From the NCBI GenBank assembly GCA_020054055.1, contig JAGVLZ010000285.1, positions 1 through 15,500 on the forward strand: a stretch of DNA of 15,500 nucleotides. The letters run 5' to 3'. This document shows, in pieces, positions 1-6,922 of the stretch; within the stretch, counting starts at the first letter, position 1; each line of letters starts with the position of its first letter. Source of the stretch: Phycisphaerales bacterium. Its GTDB lineage: Bacteria > Planctomycetota > Phycisphaerae > Phycisphaerales > UBA1924. Below the pieces are notes generated by a model. The model did not search any database and had not been told where the DNA came from. It worked only from the letters and a program-made list of their open reading frames with translations. Position numbers and translations under genes: made by a program.

Positions 1-330
1 CCGAAGAATCGTCGGCCCCTCCGTCACGACGAGCCGGCAGACATCCTCATCGCAGAGGCCCGCGCCGGCTTCGAGTGTGTCGGCGAGGTGGCTCTCGATG
101 GAGTCCGAGCCGGATAGCACCGCCGCGATTCCCCCCTGCGCCCACGCGGTGTTGGAAACGCTGAACTTCCCTTTTCCCAGGACGATGACATCGCCATGCT
201 CGGACGCCGAGAGCGCCGCCGACAGCCCCGCCGCGCCGCCGCCGATCACCAGCGTGTCGGTGAAGATCTGCGGCAGGAGGATCGAGCGGAAAGGGATGAG
301 GTAGCGGCGTTCGTCGAAGAGCGGGTGCAT
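1..330 (-). CDS. nadB: L-aspartate oxidase NadB, N-terminal part (cut by window edge)
   Basis: The flavoenzyme oxidises L-aspartate to iminoaspartate, the first step of de novo NAD synthesis in the cytoplasm, handing the product to quinolinate synthase. The 110 visible residues carry the FAD-binding Rossmann motif GGGAAG (residues 30-35) and the family signature NTAWAQGGIAAV (60-71). After that comes a D-S-I-E-S-H...DTLEAGAGLCDE stretch typical of NadB rather than of succinate dehydrogenase. The ATG at 330 has no clear Shine-Dalgarno sequence. The reading frame stays open to base 1, so roughly the last four fifths of the protein lie outside the window. It starts 24 bp after the dehydrogenase gene on the same strand and may be cotranscribed with it. 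The family call is strong. The alternative is another FAD-dependent fumarate reductase-like protein, which the AQGGIAAV signature argues against. Confidence 0.9.
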   Translation of the reverse strand, partial: MHPLFDERRYLIPFRSILLPQIFTDTLVIGGGAAGLSAALSASEHGDVIVLGKGKFSVSNTAWAQGGIAAVLSGSDSIESHLADTLEAGAGLCDEDVCRLVVTEGPTILR

Positions 331-354
331 GAGTGGTGGAGTGTAGGTGTTCCG

Positions 355-1302
355 TCAGACCCTCTCATACTCTACATCGCGCTTCACCCGCCGCCCGACT
401 TCGCTCGCGTACCGTCGGCCGAGCGATTCGCGGTTTCCGTTGGCCCATTCGGTCAACTTGGTCGTTCCCGTGGCCGGGTGATGGGAGATGAGCAGATTCT
501 CCATGAGACCAACGATCTCTTCGCGCGTGATGATCACATCGCCCACGAGCGGATTGAGCAATCTCGACACCGCGAGCCCGACCGATGGTGAGACGCTGAC
601 GATCGGTCGCCGCACGCCGATGATGCCGCCGATCGTCCGCACGAGTTCTCGGTATGTGAAAATCTCCGGTCCCACGGCGTCGGCCTCAGTATCGCCGCGG
701 AGTTCCGCGTGCGCGACCGCGAGGTCCGCCATGTCATCGACGTGCATCGGCTGGAGTTTGTACGAGCCGTCCCCGAAAACGCCGAAGATCGGCAGGCGGC
801 GCAGCACCCATGCGATGTTGTTCACGAGGATGTCGCCGCGTCCGAAGAGCACCCCCGGCCGCAGGATCGCGTGCGGCACGCCGAGGCTCCGCAGCGAGCG
901 CTCCAACTCCGCCTTTCCCCTGTAGTACGCGAGGTGCGGGGCGCGATCCGCGTGCAGGATGCTCACATGAACGATGCGCCCGACCCCCGCGCGCTTCGCC
1001 GCCTCGAAGAGCGCCTTGGTGTTCCGCACCGCCTGCTCGAAGGTGAAGAGTCGATGATTGAAGCGCACCCAGTAGGTGTTGTAGAGCACCGCCGCGCCGC
1101 GGAGTGATTCTTCGATCGCCGCGGGATCGTCGAACGAGAATGGTCTGATCTCGAGCGCCTCGCCGAAGGGATTGGGCCTCTTCGGCGAGTTCGTGAGGGT
1201 GCGCACGCGCACGCCGCGCTGGAGCAATCGCTCGGTGATGGCCTTGCCGGTGTAGCCGAGCGCGCCTGTGACGACGTGAATCGGGGGAGGCGGGGGCGTC
1301 AT
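355..1302 (-). CDS. Atypical short-chain dehydrogenase / NAD(P)-dependent epimerase-like protein
   Basis: This 315-residue protein begins with a Rossmann dinucleotide motif TGALGYTG (residues 12-19, G13/G16/G19). It has a candidate catalytic set of Ser114 and Tyr126-xxx-Lys130, in an extended/atypical SDR layout. The segment HAILRPGVLFGRGD (144-157) and the Q-P-M-H-V-D-D-M-A stretch after it resemble the NDUFA9/complex I-assembly and nucleoside-diphosphate-sugar epimerase branch. Substrate cannot be told from sequence. Members of this branch often bind NADPH and have quinone-biosynthesis, sugar-epimerase or structural roles. It is probably cytosolic, with no signal peptide. The ATG at 1302 is the only start that keeps the Rossmann strand intact, and it lacks an obvious ribosome binding site. 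It lies 88 bp downstream of the methyltransferase-like gene and 24 bp upstream of nadB. Confidence 0.82.
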   Translation of the reverse strand: MTPPPPPIHVVTGALGYTGKAITERLLQRGVRVRTLTNSPKRPNPFGEALEIRPFSFDDPAAIEESLRGAAVLYNTYWVRFNHRLFTFEQAVRNTKALFEAAKRAGVGRIVHVSILHADRAPHLAYYRGKAELERSLRSLGVPHAILRPGVLFGRGDILVNNIAWVLRRLPIFGVFGDGSYKLQPMHVDDMADLAVAHAELRGDTEADAVGPEIFTYRELVRTIGGIIGVRRPIVSVSPSVGLAVSRLLNPLVGDVIITREEIVGLMENLLISHHPATGTTKLTEWANGNRESLGRRYASEVGRRVKRDVEYERV

Positions 1303-1390
1303 TCGGCCATGTTACGGACGGGCTTTTCTTTCCGAGTGGCGGCCTTCGTTCGGCGCGCAAGCGATCAATCCCGGCGTCGGGCGGTCGGAC

Positions 1391-2476
1391 TCACCTCGCC
1401 GGCCGCCTCACAACGGTATAGCGCGCAAAGAGATCCTTCTCACCCTTGGAATCGACGATGGGATAACCCAGCGCCGTGAATACGGCCTCGGCCTTGGCAT
1501 CATCGACTTCATCGAAGGCGAGGACCTCGAACTGGGAGTGTTCGAGCATTTCCTTCGGGAATGGGCAGCGGCCGTCAGCCCAGGGTTTGTACGGCTCGCC
1601 TTCGCGGCTCGGACGCGGCGAGATGTTGTAGATGACAAAGAGGCCACCGGGCTTGAGCGAGTTGAAGGCCGCTTCCACGAATGCCTCATCGGTGACGCCG
1701 AGTTTGATGAGTTTCTTTTCGTCGGCTGGTTTCTCGGGGTGGAGGTACCCGTTCTTGAGCGTGTTCTTTGATGTAATCAGGTCGTACCCGCCTGGCTTTG
1801 CTGCTCGAACCGCCTCGGCGAGCGCCGGCTCCGCGGGCCAGTGGCCGTGGAAGAGGTGCAGAGGGACGGTCGAATCCTTGCCGAGTCGCTGAATCCTTCC
1901 CGTGGCGCGCTCCTCCGCGTAGAGGCCGCGGAGAAGCGAATCGACGTCGGCTCCGGCGCTCTCGATGCCGAGCGCGCCGGTGACGCGGAGGTGCCCGATG
2001 GTGCCGTAGCCGAAGTCGAGGAGCGCCGGCGGGGGATCATTCTCCGTGTCCAGGATCGCGCCGTGCGTTTCCGCGACCTCGAGGACACGCGCGTAGACCA
2101 GCGGCGAGCCGTACTTGGTCTCGTAGTAAAGCGACTCGTTGCACTCGGTGGGTGTGACGGCCGCTTTCTCAGTCGGGTTCAGTTTCATCCCCTCTTCGTG
2201 TGTGAGCCATTGCCGCGTGGACTTGTTGAGCAGCAGTTCGCGAGAGCCGATCGCGGGAATGACCTGCTCCACCATCGCGGCCTCGATGAAGCGCTTGGCC
2301 AGCCCCTGGGGGAAGAGTGGGGCGAGTCTCACCGCGTCGGCGCGGACCTTTGCCGCGCCGGTTCGCTCCTTGGCGGCGGGCTCGGGGGGGCCGGAGGCGG
2401 TCTGAGCAACCGCGTGCCGGGGGTGGAGGACAAAAAGCGCTGTGAACAGGAGGATGGGAGCAATAGTTAGTCGCAT
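1391..2476 (-). CDS. Exported class I SAM-methyltransferase-like protein
   Basis: I start this 361-residue protein at the ATG at 2476, because translation from there gives a clean signal peptide: R2, hydrophobic core LTIAPILLFTALFVL (3-17), probable cleavage after AVA (about residue 24). A start 15 codons further up would place arginine-rich residues before it. The body has a class I methyltransferase-like glycine motif, D154-F-G-Y-G-T-I-G161. An acidic D177 follows at the expected distance, then YDLITSKNTL (231-240) and the post-motif FNSLKPGGLFVIYN (271-284). A methyltransferase fold is therefore likely. SAM is not normally available outside the cytoplasm, so catalysis in the envelope would be unusual; the protein may be non-enzymatic or the leader uncleaved. 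It is the third of five same-strand genes, 78 bp after the CD225 gene. Substrate unknown. Confidence 0.72.
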   Translation of the reverse strand: MRLTIAPILLFTALFVLHPRHAVAQTASGPPEPAAKERTGAAKVRADAVRLAPLFPQGLAKRFIEAAMVEQVIPAIGSRELLLNKSTRQWLTHEEGMKLNPTEKAAVTPTECNESLYYETKYGSPLVYARVLEVAETHGAILDTENDPPPALLDFGYGTIGHLRVTGALGIESAGADVDSLLRGLYAEERATGRIQRLGKDSTVPLHLFHGHWPAEPALAEAVRAAKPGGYDLITSKNTLKNGYLHPEKPADEKKLIKLGVTDEAFVEAAFNSLKPGGLFVIYNISPRPSREGEPYKPWADGRCPFPKEMLEHSQFEVLAFDEVDDAKAEAVFTALGYPIVDSKGEKDLFARYTVVRRPAR

Positions 2477-2554
2477 AATGGATGGTCGCGGCGGTCGAAC
2501 AATGTGGCGGGGTATTTGCATTCAATCGTCATACCGCGCAACAAGGCCTCGGGT

Positions 2555-2932
2555 TCAGGGGGTCGGCGGATTCTGGAGCGCGCCGTATATGACTACGATC
2601 ATGTACGGGAGAGTGATCACCAGCCCAAGCCCGAAGGCGACCCACGCCAGGATGTTCGCGGTCTTCGCGTAGGCGTGAGCCTGCTTGAACTGGCCCGCGG
2701 AGTTCTGGCCCATGGCCAAGGCCGAATAGACAATCGCGATGATGCCGACAATCTGGCAGCAGAAAATGGTCACGATGATGGACTGGGCCAGCCGGGGACT
2801 CGCAGGGGGGAGCGATGCGTCCGCTTCGGTCGCCTGGGGCGCCACCTGACCCGGCCGAAGGAGAACCGCGCTGCACGCCGTGCATCGGAACGCGTTCTCG
2901 TCGTTTGTGGCACCGCAGCGTGCACAGAACAT
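2555..2932 (-). CDS. Zinc-ribbon CD225/dispanin-like membrane protein
   Basis: This 125-residue protein has two parts. The N-terminal zinc ribbon has Cys3, Cys6, Cys17 and Cys20 (C-x2-C-x10-C-x2-C). After a short Pro/Ala-rich linker comes a two-helix membrane domain: helix 1 about 49-73, a G-Q-x4-G-Q-F-x-Q-A loop, and helix 2 about 91-116. That loop arrangement (small-residue helix, then 'A...AK.A..LAW') is typical of the CD225/dispanin family, best known from interferon-induced transmembrane proteins. Bacterial members have no established function. I choose the ATG at 2932 because GGAGGT lies 6 bases before it and the zinc ribbon starts right there; an upstream in-frame start adds 15 unlikely residues. 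The gene begins 31 bp after the DUF4190 gene, whose zinc ribbon has identical cysteine spacing, so the two are probably one transcript. Confidence 0.8.
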   Translation of the reverse strand: MFCARCGATNDENAFRCTACSAVLLRPGQVAPQATEADASLPPASPRLAQSIIVTIFCCQIVGIIAIVYSALAMGQNSAGQFKQAHAYAKTANILAWVAFGLGLVITLPYMIVVIYGALQNPPTP

Positions 2933-2963
2933 TCTGACCTCCACGATCCAATTGGGTGAAACA

Positions 2964-3311
2964 TCAAGGACCAACAAAAGCGGACACCAAGATCAACGCC
3001 AGGAGTAGCGTGAACAGGACTCCCATCACAAGCCCGAAGATCGCCCGGCCCTTTCCGCGAAGATGCGGGCGTGCCCGGACATCCCGGAGAGCGACCAGGC
3101 TGACGATCAACGCCACGGGGGCGAAGAAAGGGAACAAGGAGAGGAGCCCGAGGTAACCTGCGGCAATCGACCAGCCGGAAGTCCGTATCGGAAGGAGAAG
3201 CGAAATCCCATCGAGTTCGGCGTCGGCGGCATCGAATGGCATAGCCGAGCCGCATGAGGGGCAGTTCTTTGACCCGGCTTCATTCGATGTACCGCACGTC
3301 GGGCAAAACAT
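2964..3311 (-). CDS. Zinc-ribbon DUF4190-like membrane protein
   Basis: A 115-residue protein with an N-terminal zinc ribbon, Cys3/Cys6/Cys17/Cys20, spaced exactly as in the next gene. The membrane domain has two hydrophobic stretches (about 46-75 and 90-113). Between them lies the short basic loop L-R-D-V-R-A-R-P-H-L-R-G-K-G-R-A, a pattern I associate with DUF4190 (hydrophobic helix, ALRDI..., G-KG-A-I-G-L). The domain's function is not known. The start is well supported: GGAGGT lies 6 bases upstream of the ATG at 3311. The zinc ribbon is presumably cytoplasmic and metal-binding, with the helices anchoring it in the inner membrane; that is inference. The gene heads the minus-strand run and is divergent from the DUF2752 gene, with only 30 bp between start codons. 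Confidence 0.8.
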   Translation of the reverse strand: MFCPTCGTSNEAGSKNCPSCGSAMPFDAADAELDGISLLLPIRTSGWSIAAGYLGLLSLFPFFAPVALIVSLVALRDVRARPHLRGKGRAIFGLVMGVLFTLLLALILVSAFVGP

Positions 3312-3341
3312 GGAGAACCTCCGGTTTTGACGGGAATCGTA

Positions 3342-3797
3342 ATGAAGTCTCGACGAGAGTTCAAATCTTCGGCCCTTACCATCGGCGATCGTGTTCTCGC
3401 GGCGTGCAAGGTCGGCACGCTCTTATTGCTGATCGTCGTTCTGGGTCTGCGGCATCCCTCCGAATACCGCTTCGTTCCCCCGTGTCCGAGCGCCCAACTG
3501 GGGCTCCAGTGCGCGGGTTGCGGTTCACTTCGAGCGATACATCACCTGACGAACGCGAGGGCGGGCGAGGCGTGGAGGCATAACCCGGCGATGATTGTTC
3601 TAGGGATGCCGGCCATTCTCGTCTTTATGATTCAGCAGGTAAGGGTTGTGGCGGGACGTAGGGGCCGCGTCTGGGCGATCCCGTCCGCCTTCGGTTGGGC
3701 GGTGTTGGCGCTTGTGGTGGTGTATTCGATCGCACGCAACCTGCCAGGCGCGGCGTTTGATTGCCTCCGTGCTCCGACGGCGTTGCGATCGCGCTGA
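3342..3797 (+). CDS. DUF2752 family membrane protein
   Basis: This 151-residue protein has three hydrophobic segments (about 25-37, 84-101 and 111-131). It carries the DUF2752 signature: CP at 48-49, then CAGCGSLRA at 57-65 and AWRHNP at 77-82, that is, two or three clustered cysteines followed by W-x-x-NP. The family is small and inner-membrane, and its biochemical role is unknown. I start at the ATG at 3342; a TTG five codons upstream is also in frame but has no better ribosome binding site. It is divergent from the zinc-ribbon DUF4190 gene and 71 bp upstream of the hydroxyacyl-CoA dehydrogenase gene. DUF2752, DUF4190 and CD225 proteins sitting together suggests a shared membrane function, though the sequence does not prove it. 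Confidence 0.8.
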   Translation: MKSRREFKSSALTIGDRVLAACKVGTLLLLIVVLGLRHPSEYRFVPPCPSAQLGLQCAGCGSLRAIHHLTNARAGEAWRHNPAMIVLGMPAILVFMIQQVRVVAGRRGRVWAIPSAFGWAVLALVVVYSIARNLPGAAFDCLRAPTALRSR

Positions 3798-3868
3798 TCC
3801 GGGCGAGCGAGTATCCTTCCCCGATCACTCGGATCGTCCGTGTAACTCTTTCCTCGAATGGATGAATC

Positions 3869-4735
3869 ATGTCCGACACCAAGACTCTCGCCGTGCTCGG
3901 CGCCGGCCAGATGGGGGGCGGGATCGCCCAGATCGCTGCCGTCGCGGGGCTGAATGTGCTCGTCTACGACGCCTTCCCCGGCGCGGCCGAGAAGTGCCAG
4001 GCGACTCACAAGAAGTCGCTCGGCAAGTTCGTCGAGAAGGGGAAACTGGCGCAGGGCGACATGGACGCAGCGCTCGGGCGCGTGAAGCATGTGACCTCAC
4101 TCGATGCGCTGTCGGCGGCCGACTGGGTCGTCGAGGCGGTGGTTGAGGATGCCAAGGTGAAGAAAGACCTCTTCACGAAACTCGCGGCGATGCTGACGCG
4201 CGACGAGGTGGTGCTGGCGACCAACACCAGCAGCATCAGCATCACCGAGATCGCGACGGCGGCGGGGGCGGCCGCGCCGCGCGTGGTGGGGATGCACTTC
4301 TTCAATCCCGTGCCGCTGATGGCGCTGGTCGAGGTGATTCCGGCGATGCAGACCTCGAAGGATGTGACGGAGCGGACCATCGCGCTGGCGACGAAACTGG
4401 GCAAGACGCCGCTGAAGGCGAACGATCGCGCGGGCTTCGTCTCGAACCGTGTGCTCATGCCGATGATCAACGAGGCGTTCTACGCTTGGATGGAGGGGGT
4501 TGCGGAGCCGGAGGCGATCGACGGCATCATGAAACTCGGCTGCAACTTCCCGATGGGGCCGCTGCGTCTGGCGGACTTCATCGGACTGGACACCTGCGTC
4601 CACATCATGAACGTGCTGGCGGAGGGGCTGAACAACGACCGCTACCGCGCCTGCCCCTTGCTGAAGCAGTTGGTGACGGCTGGGCGGCTGGGCGATAAGT
4701 CGGGGCGCGGGGTGTACGAGTGTCCGGGGAAGTGA
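3869..4735 (+). CDS. hbd: 3-hydroxyacyl-CoA (3-hydroxybutyryl-CoA) dehydrogenase
   Basis: The soluble enzyme oxidises L-3-hydroxyacyl-CoA to 3-ketoacyl-CoA with NAD (or the reverse), in beta-oxidation or C4 acyl-CoA metabolism. At 288 residues it is the length of single-domain Hbd/PaaH enzymes. An N-terminal Rossmann motif GAGQMG (11-16) is followed by Asp34, which favours NAD over NADP. The catalytic set is complete: Ser122 in NTSS, His143 in GMHFFNPVP, Glu155 and Asn193. The His-Glu gap of 12 and the His-Asn gap of 50 match the well-studied human enzyme. The C-terminal helical domain carries NFPMGPLRLADFIGLD, typical of the dimerisation region. No thiolase, enoyl-CoA hydratase or acyl-CoA dehydrogenase gene is adjacent, so the pathway is not set by context. 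The ATG at 3869 has no strong ribosome binding site. Confidence 0.93.
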   Translation: MSDTKTLAVLGAGQMGGGIAQIAAVAGLNVLVYDAFPGAAEKCQATHKKSLGKFVEKGKLAQGDMDAALGRVKHVTSLDALSAADWVVEAVVEDAKVKKDLFTKLAAMLTRDEVVLATNTSSISITEIATAAGAAAPRVVGMHFFNPVPLMALVEVIPAMQTSKDVTERTIALATKLGKTPLKANDRAGFVSNRVLMPMINEAFYAWMEGVAEPEAIDGIMKLGCNFPMGPLRLADFIGLDTCVHIMNVLAEGLNNDRYRACPLLKQLVTAGRLGDKSGRGVYECPGK

Positions 4736-4837
4736 GCACCAGGGATTGGGTCGTCGCCGGGACAGCCACAATAGGTTGGCCGATTTCTTTTCTGGATTAC
4801 TTGACAAAACCCGAATTGCGCGGCACTCTGCGTATAG

Positions 4838-5698
4838 ATGAACACGTTTCCTGCCACCAGACGATTGCGCCAGAATCTACTGCTCTCCGAACCCATTATG
4901 GAGATCGTGCATGGCGATGCGCGAGAGGTGTTACCTCTGCTTGCTCAGGAATCCTTTCGCTGCTGTATCACAAGCCCGCCATACTGGGGCCTCCGTGATT
5001 ATGGCACTCGTGGTCAGATCGGGGCTGAGGAGTCGGTCACAGATTACGTTGCGACACTTCGCGCGATCTTCCGGCAGGTCCATCGCTTGCTTACACCGGA
5101 CGGAACTCTGTGGTTGAACTTGGGGGATTCCTATACCAGCGGTGGAAGGGCATGGCGAGATGACGACCAGAAGAATGCGGGGCGAGCGATGAAATATCGT
5201 CCAGCCACGCCCGCCGGCCTGAAGCCGAAGGATCTGGTTGGCGTGCCATGGCGTCTCGCGTTTGCGTTGCAAGAGGACGGCTGGTACCTCCGAAGTGACA
5301 TCATCTGGCACAAGCCCAACTGCCAGCCGGAATCCGTCAAAGATCGTCCGACCCGATCGCACGAGTACGTTTTTCTGTTCTCCAAGTCAGAGCGGTATCA
5401 CTACAACTTTGAAGCCATCCGAGAACCGGCCACCTCTCGAGACGGTCCTCGGAACAAACGATCCGTGTGGTCGATCAACACCGAACCGTATGCAGGTTCA
5501 CACTTCGCCACGTTCCCAACTGCCTTGGTCGAGCCGTGCTTAAGGGCTGGTTCTGAACGGGGCGATCAAGTGCTTGATCCTTTCTTTGGTTCAGGGACCG
5601 TGGGTGCCGTATGCCAGCGCTTTGCACGAGGATTTGTTGGCGTCGAGATGAAGCGAGAGTATGTAAAACTCGCGAAGAAGCGGTTGGGTTGGGATTAG
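4838..5698 (+). CDS. Site-specific DNA methyltransferase, beta class, probably N4-cytosine
   Basis: The modification half of a type II restriction-modification system: it transfers a methyl group from SAM to a base in the recognition site and protects host DNA. The catalytic motif TSPPYW (45-50) precedes the SAM-binding motif DPFFGSGT (247-254), which is the beta-class order. SPPY rather than DPPY favours N4-cytosine over N6-adenine methylation. A target-recognition region lies between them, followed by RSHEYVFLFSKS and GSHFATFPTALVEP, both usual in this group. Length is 286 residues. Start choice is uncertain: ATG 4838 gives a 20-residue leader before the conserved core, while ATG 4898 begins directly with MEIVHGDAREVL; neither has a convincing ribosome binding site. 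The partner endonuclease gene follows 30 bp downstream. If the partner is XcyI-like, the expected target is CCCGGG. Confidence 0.9.
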   Translation: MNTFPATRRLRQNLLLSEPIMEIVHGDAREVLPLLAQESFRCCITSPPYWGLRDYGTRGQIGAEESVTDYVATLRAIFRQVHRLLTPDGTLWLNLGDSYTSGGRAWRDDDQKNAGRAMKYRPATPAGLKPKDLVGVPWRLAFALQEDGWYLRSDIIWHKPNCQPESVKDRPTRSHEYVFLFSKSERYHYNFEAIREPATSRDGPRNKRSVWSINTEPYAGSHFATFPTALVEPCLRAGSERGDQVLDPFFGSGTVGAVCQRFARGFVGVEMKREYVKLAKKRLGWD

Positions 5699-5728
5699 TT
5701 TTTAGTTGAATCAGTTTGGAACTTGTCG

Positions 5729-6706
5729 ATGGCGCGATCAAACCCAAGGCAACTGGTTCCGCTTTCGGCCCGACTTCAGGTCGATTTTGGAACTTCTCTG
5801 AGGGTCATGCGAGGGAAATACCTGAGCCAAGCGCTCTCCGCGGCTATCGGTCACTTGGTTGTTGCCGACATCGATATTCAGCTACGCCGCTATGCGAGTT
5901 CCGAAGCACTGAATCTCCTCGCTCGTCATGGATTGCGTGGCGAACTTGTGTACGCCCTACCGCTCGTCCTCGAACATTCGCCGATGTTGTTGGGGTACTA
6001 CAGGCTGCTCTACGGCCTGTCACAAAAGGCCTTCTACAACAAAGGCGGGTTCGGTCGGTTCAAGTCGATGGAGGAGGCAGGTCTGCTCAACGCAAAGAAC
6101 TTGGCGCATCTCGATGAGTTGTGTCTCGCCATGGCGACAACCGCGACAGAGCTCCTGATTGGGTTGGACGAGTGGTCCCACGATTTTATTCATGATCTGC
6201 AGTTGCTGACGCTTGGTCCGCAGTTTCGCGGGGCGGAGAATGCACAGATTGGTGTTCGAGCCGCCGCGGAAGTGTTTGAGATGGTTCGCTGCTTTGTCGC
6301 GGATTGCACGGTTTCAACGGACCCAAGCCGAATCGTAATTCAGAATGCTGCTGGCCGCGAAGTCGAGATCGTCTTTGCTGCGGATCCTGATATTGCGGTC
6401 TATGAGCTGACGGAATCAACCCGACAGCCAAAGGTCGCGATCGAGATCAAGGGCGGCATGGACGGTTCGAATGTCCATAATCGGATCGGAGAAGCAGAGA
6501 AGAGTCATCGAAAGGCGAAAGGCAAGAACTTCACCGATTTCTGGACCATTATCGCAGCCCCCTTTGATCGGGCAATGGCCCAAAGCGAAAGCCCAACTAC
6601 AACACTCTTCTACGAAATGTCTGGAATTCAGACCGCAGGTACCACTGAGTATCAGGAGTTTCACGACCGCTTGGCGGTGAGCCTTGGGATTCAGCGTCCG
6701 AGATAG
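5729..6706 (+). CDS. Type II restriction endonuclease, XcyI family
   Basis: This is the cutting half of the module. I recognise the family from the block GYYRLLYGLSQKAFY (89-103), the following GRFKSMEEAGLL (109-120), and the C-terminal NRIGEAEKSHRKAKG (241-255). All three resemble XcyI-type enzymes, which cleave CCCGGG after the first C. The nuclease core is visible as a PD-(D/E)xK site: Pro210-Asp211, then Glu229-Ile-Lys231 in AIEIKGG. At 325 residues the length fits. I start at the ATG at 5729; a TTG two codons upstream is in frame but less likely. The gene lies 30 bp after the methyltransferase stop on the same strand, so modification is probably expressed first. No controller (C) protein gene is seen. 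The family name is from memory of conserved blocks; the target site is inferred. Confidence 0.8.
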   Translation: MARSNPRQLVPLSARLQVDFGTSLRVMRGKYLSQALSAAIGHLVVADIDIQLRRYASSEALNLLARHGLRGELVYALPLVLEHSPMLLGYYRLLYGLSQKAFYNKGGFGRFKSMEEAGLLNAKNLAHLDELCLAMATTATELLIGLDEWSHDFIHDLQLLTLGPQFRGAENAQIGVRAAAEVFEMVRCFVADCTVSTDPSRIVIQNAAGREVEIVFAADPDIAVYELTESTRQPKVAIEIKGGMDGSNVHNRIGEAEKSHRKAKGKNFTDFWTIIAAPFDRAMAQSESPTTTLFYEMSGIQTAGTTEYQEFHDRLAVSLGIQRPR

Positions 6707-6723
6707 ATGCTGTGAGCTCGCAA

Positions 6724-6754
6724 GGCCAATGTTGCTGATTTGTGACGGCCAATG
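6724..6754. repeat. Short direct repeat GGCCAATG
   Basis: The 8-mer GGCCAATG occurs at 6724-6731 and again at 6747-6754, 23 bp apart, just after the endonuclease stop and upstream of the M16 operon. It could be a pair of regulator half-sites, a trace of the island's insertion, or chance; an 8-bp match this close is only mildly notable. Confidence 0.3.
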
Positions 6755-6816
6755 AAACATCGGCATCCGCGCGAGTCTTGCGCCCTCCCCCCGAAACCCC
6801 CTCCCCCAACGTCCGG

Positions 6817-6848
6817 TAGAATCCCGGCCCACCCCGCACCGCGGGGTG
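6817..6848 (+). promoter_or_regulatory. Candidate -10 element and 5'-leader hairpin of the M16 operon
   Basis: TAGAAT at 6817-6822 resembles a sigma-70 -10 box, though no matching -35 is visible. A transcript starting about 7 bases later would open with a perfect 8-bp stem, CACCCCGC/GCGGGGTG (6830-6837 and 6841-6848), with a three-base loop. It would run on as a leader of about 94 bases to the ATG at 6923. A 5'-terminal stem-loop commonly protects mRNA from decay. Alternatively the hairpin could be a weak terminator of the upstream restriction module, but no T tract follows it. Confidence 0.35.
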
Positions 6849-6922
6849 TTGTCGCGTCCTTTCACCCAGACCCCCGACCCCCGGAACAGTTCCCGCGGGC
6901 GGTCAACCAAGGAGTCTCTCCG

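Larger units (their letters stand above)
4736..6760. other. Low-GC island carrying a restriction-modification module
   Basis: From just after the hydroxyacyl-CoA dehydrogenase to just before the M16 operon, base composition drops clearly. By hand count, bases 5701-5760 have 28 G/C of 60 and bases 6601-6660 have 27 of 60, whereas bases 9001-9060 in the M16 operon have 43 of 60. Codon third positions are correspondingly less G/C-biased. The block holds exactly the methyltransferase and endonuclease genes. I saw no integrase, transposase, tRNA or clear flanking direct repeat, so any transfer mechanism is not visible. Boundaries are approximate. Confidence 0.6.

Noticed and set aside
1299..1312. 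Three-codon upstream frame ATG-GCC-GAA-TGA overlapping the dehydrogenase start
   Set aside because: Too short and without a ribosome binding site; likely chance.
3820..3840. Small hairpin CGATC-ACTCG-GATCG as a terminator after the DUF2752 gene
   Set aside because: Only five base pairs and no T run follows.
4801..4838. TTGACA plus TATAGA as a sigma-70 promoter
   Set aside because: The spacer is 26 bp, well outside the usual 16-19, so the two boxes cannot be paired.
4736..6922. Mobile-element ends or attachment sites around the restriction island
   Set aside because: No integrase or transposase, no inverted repeats and no convincing matching direct repeats at both edges could be found by eye.
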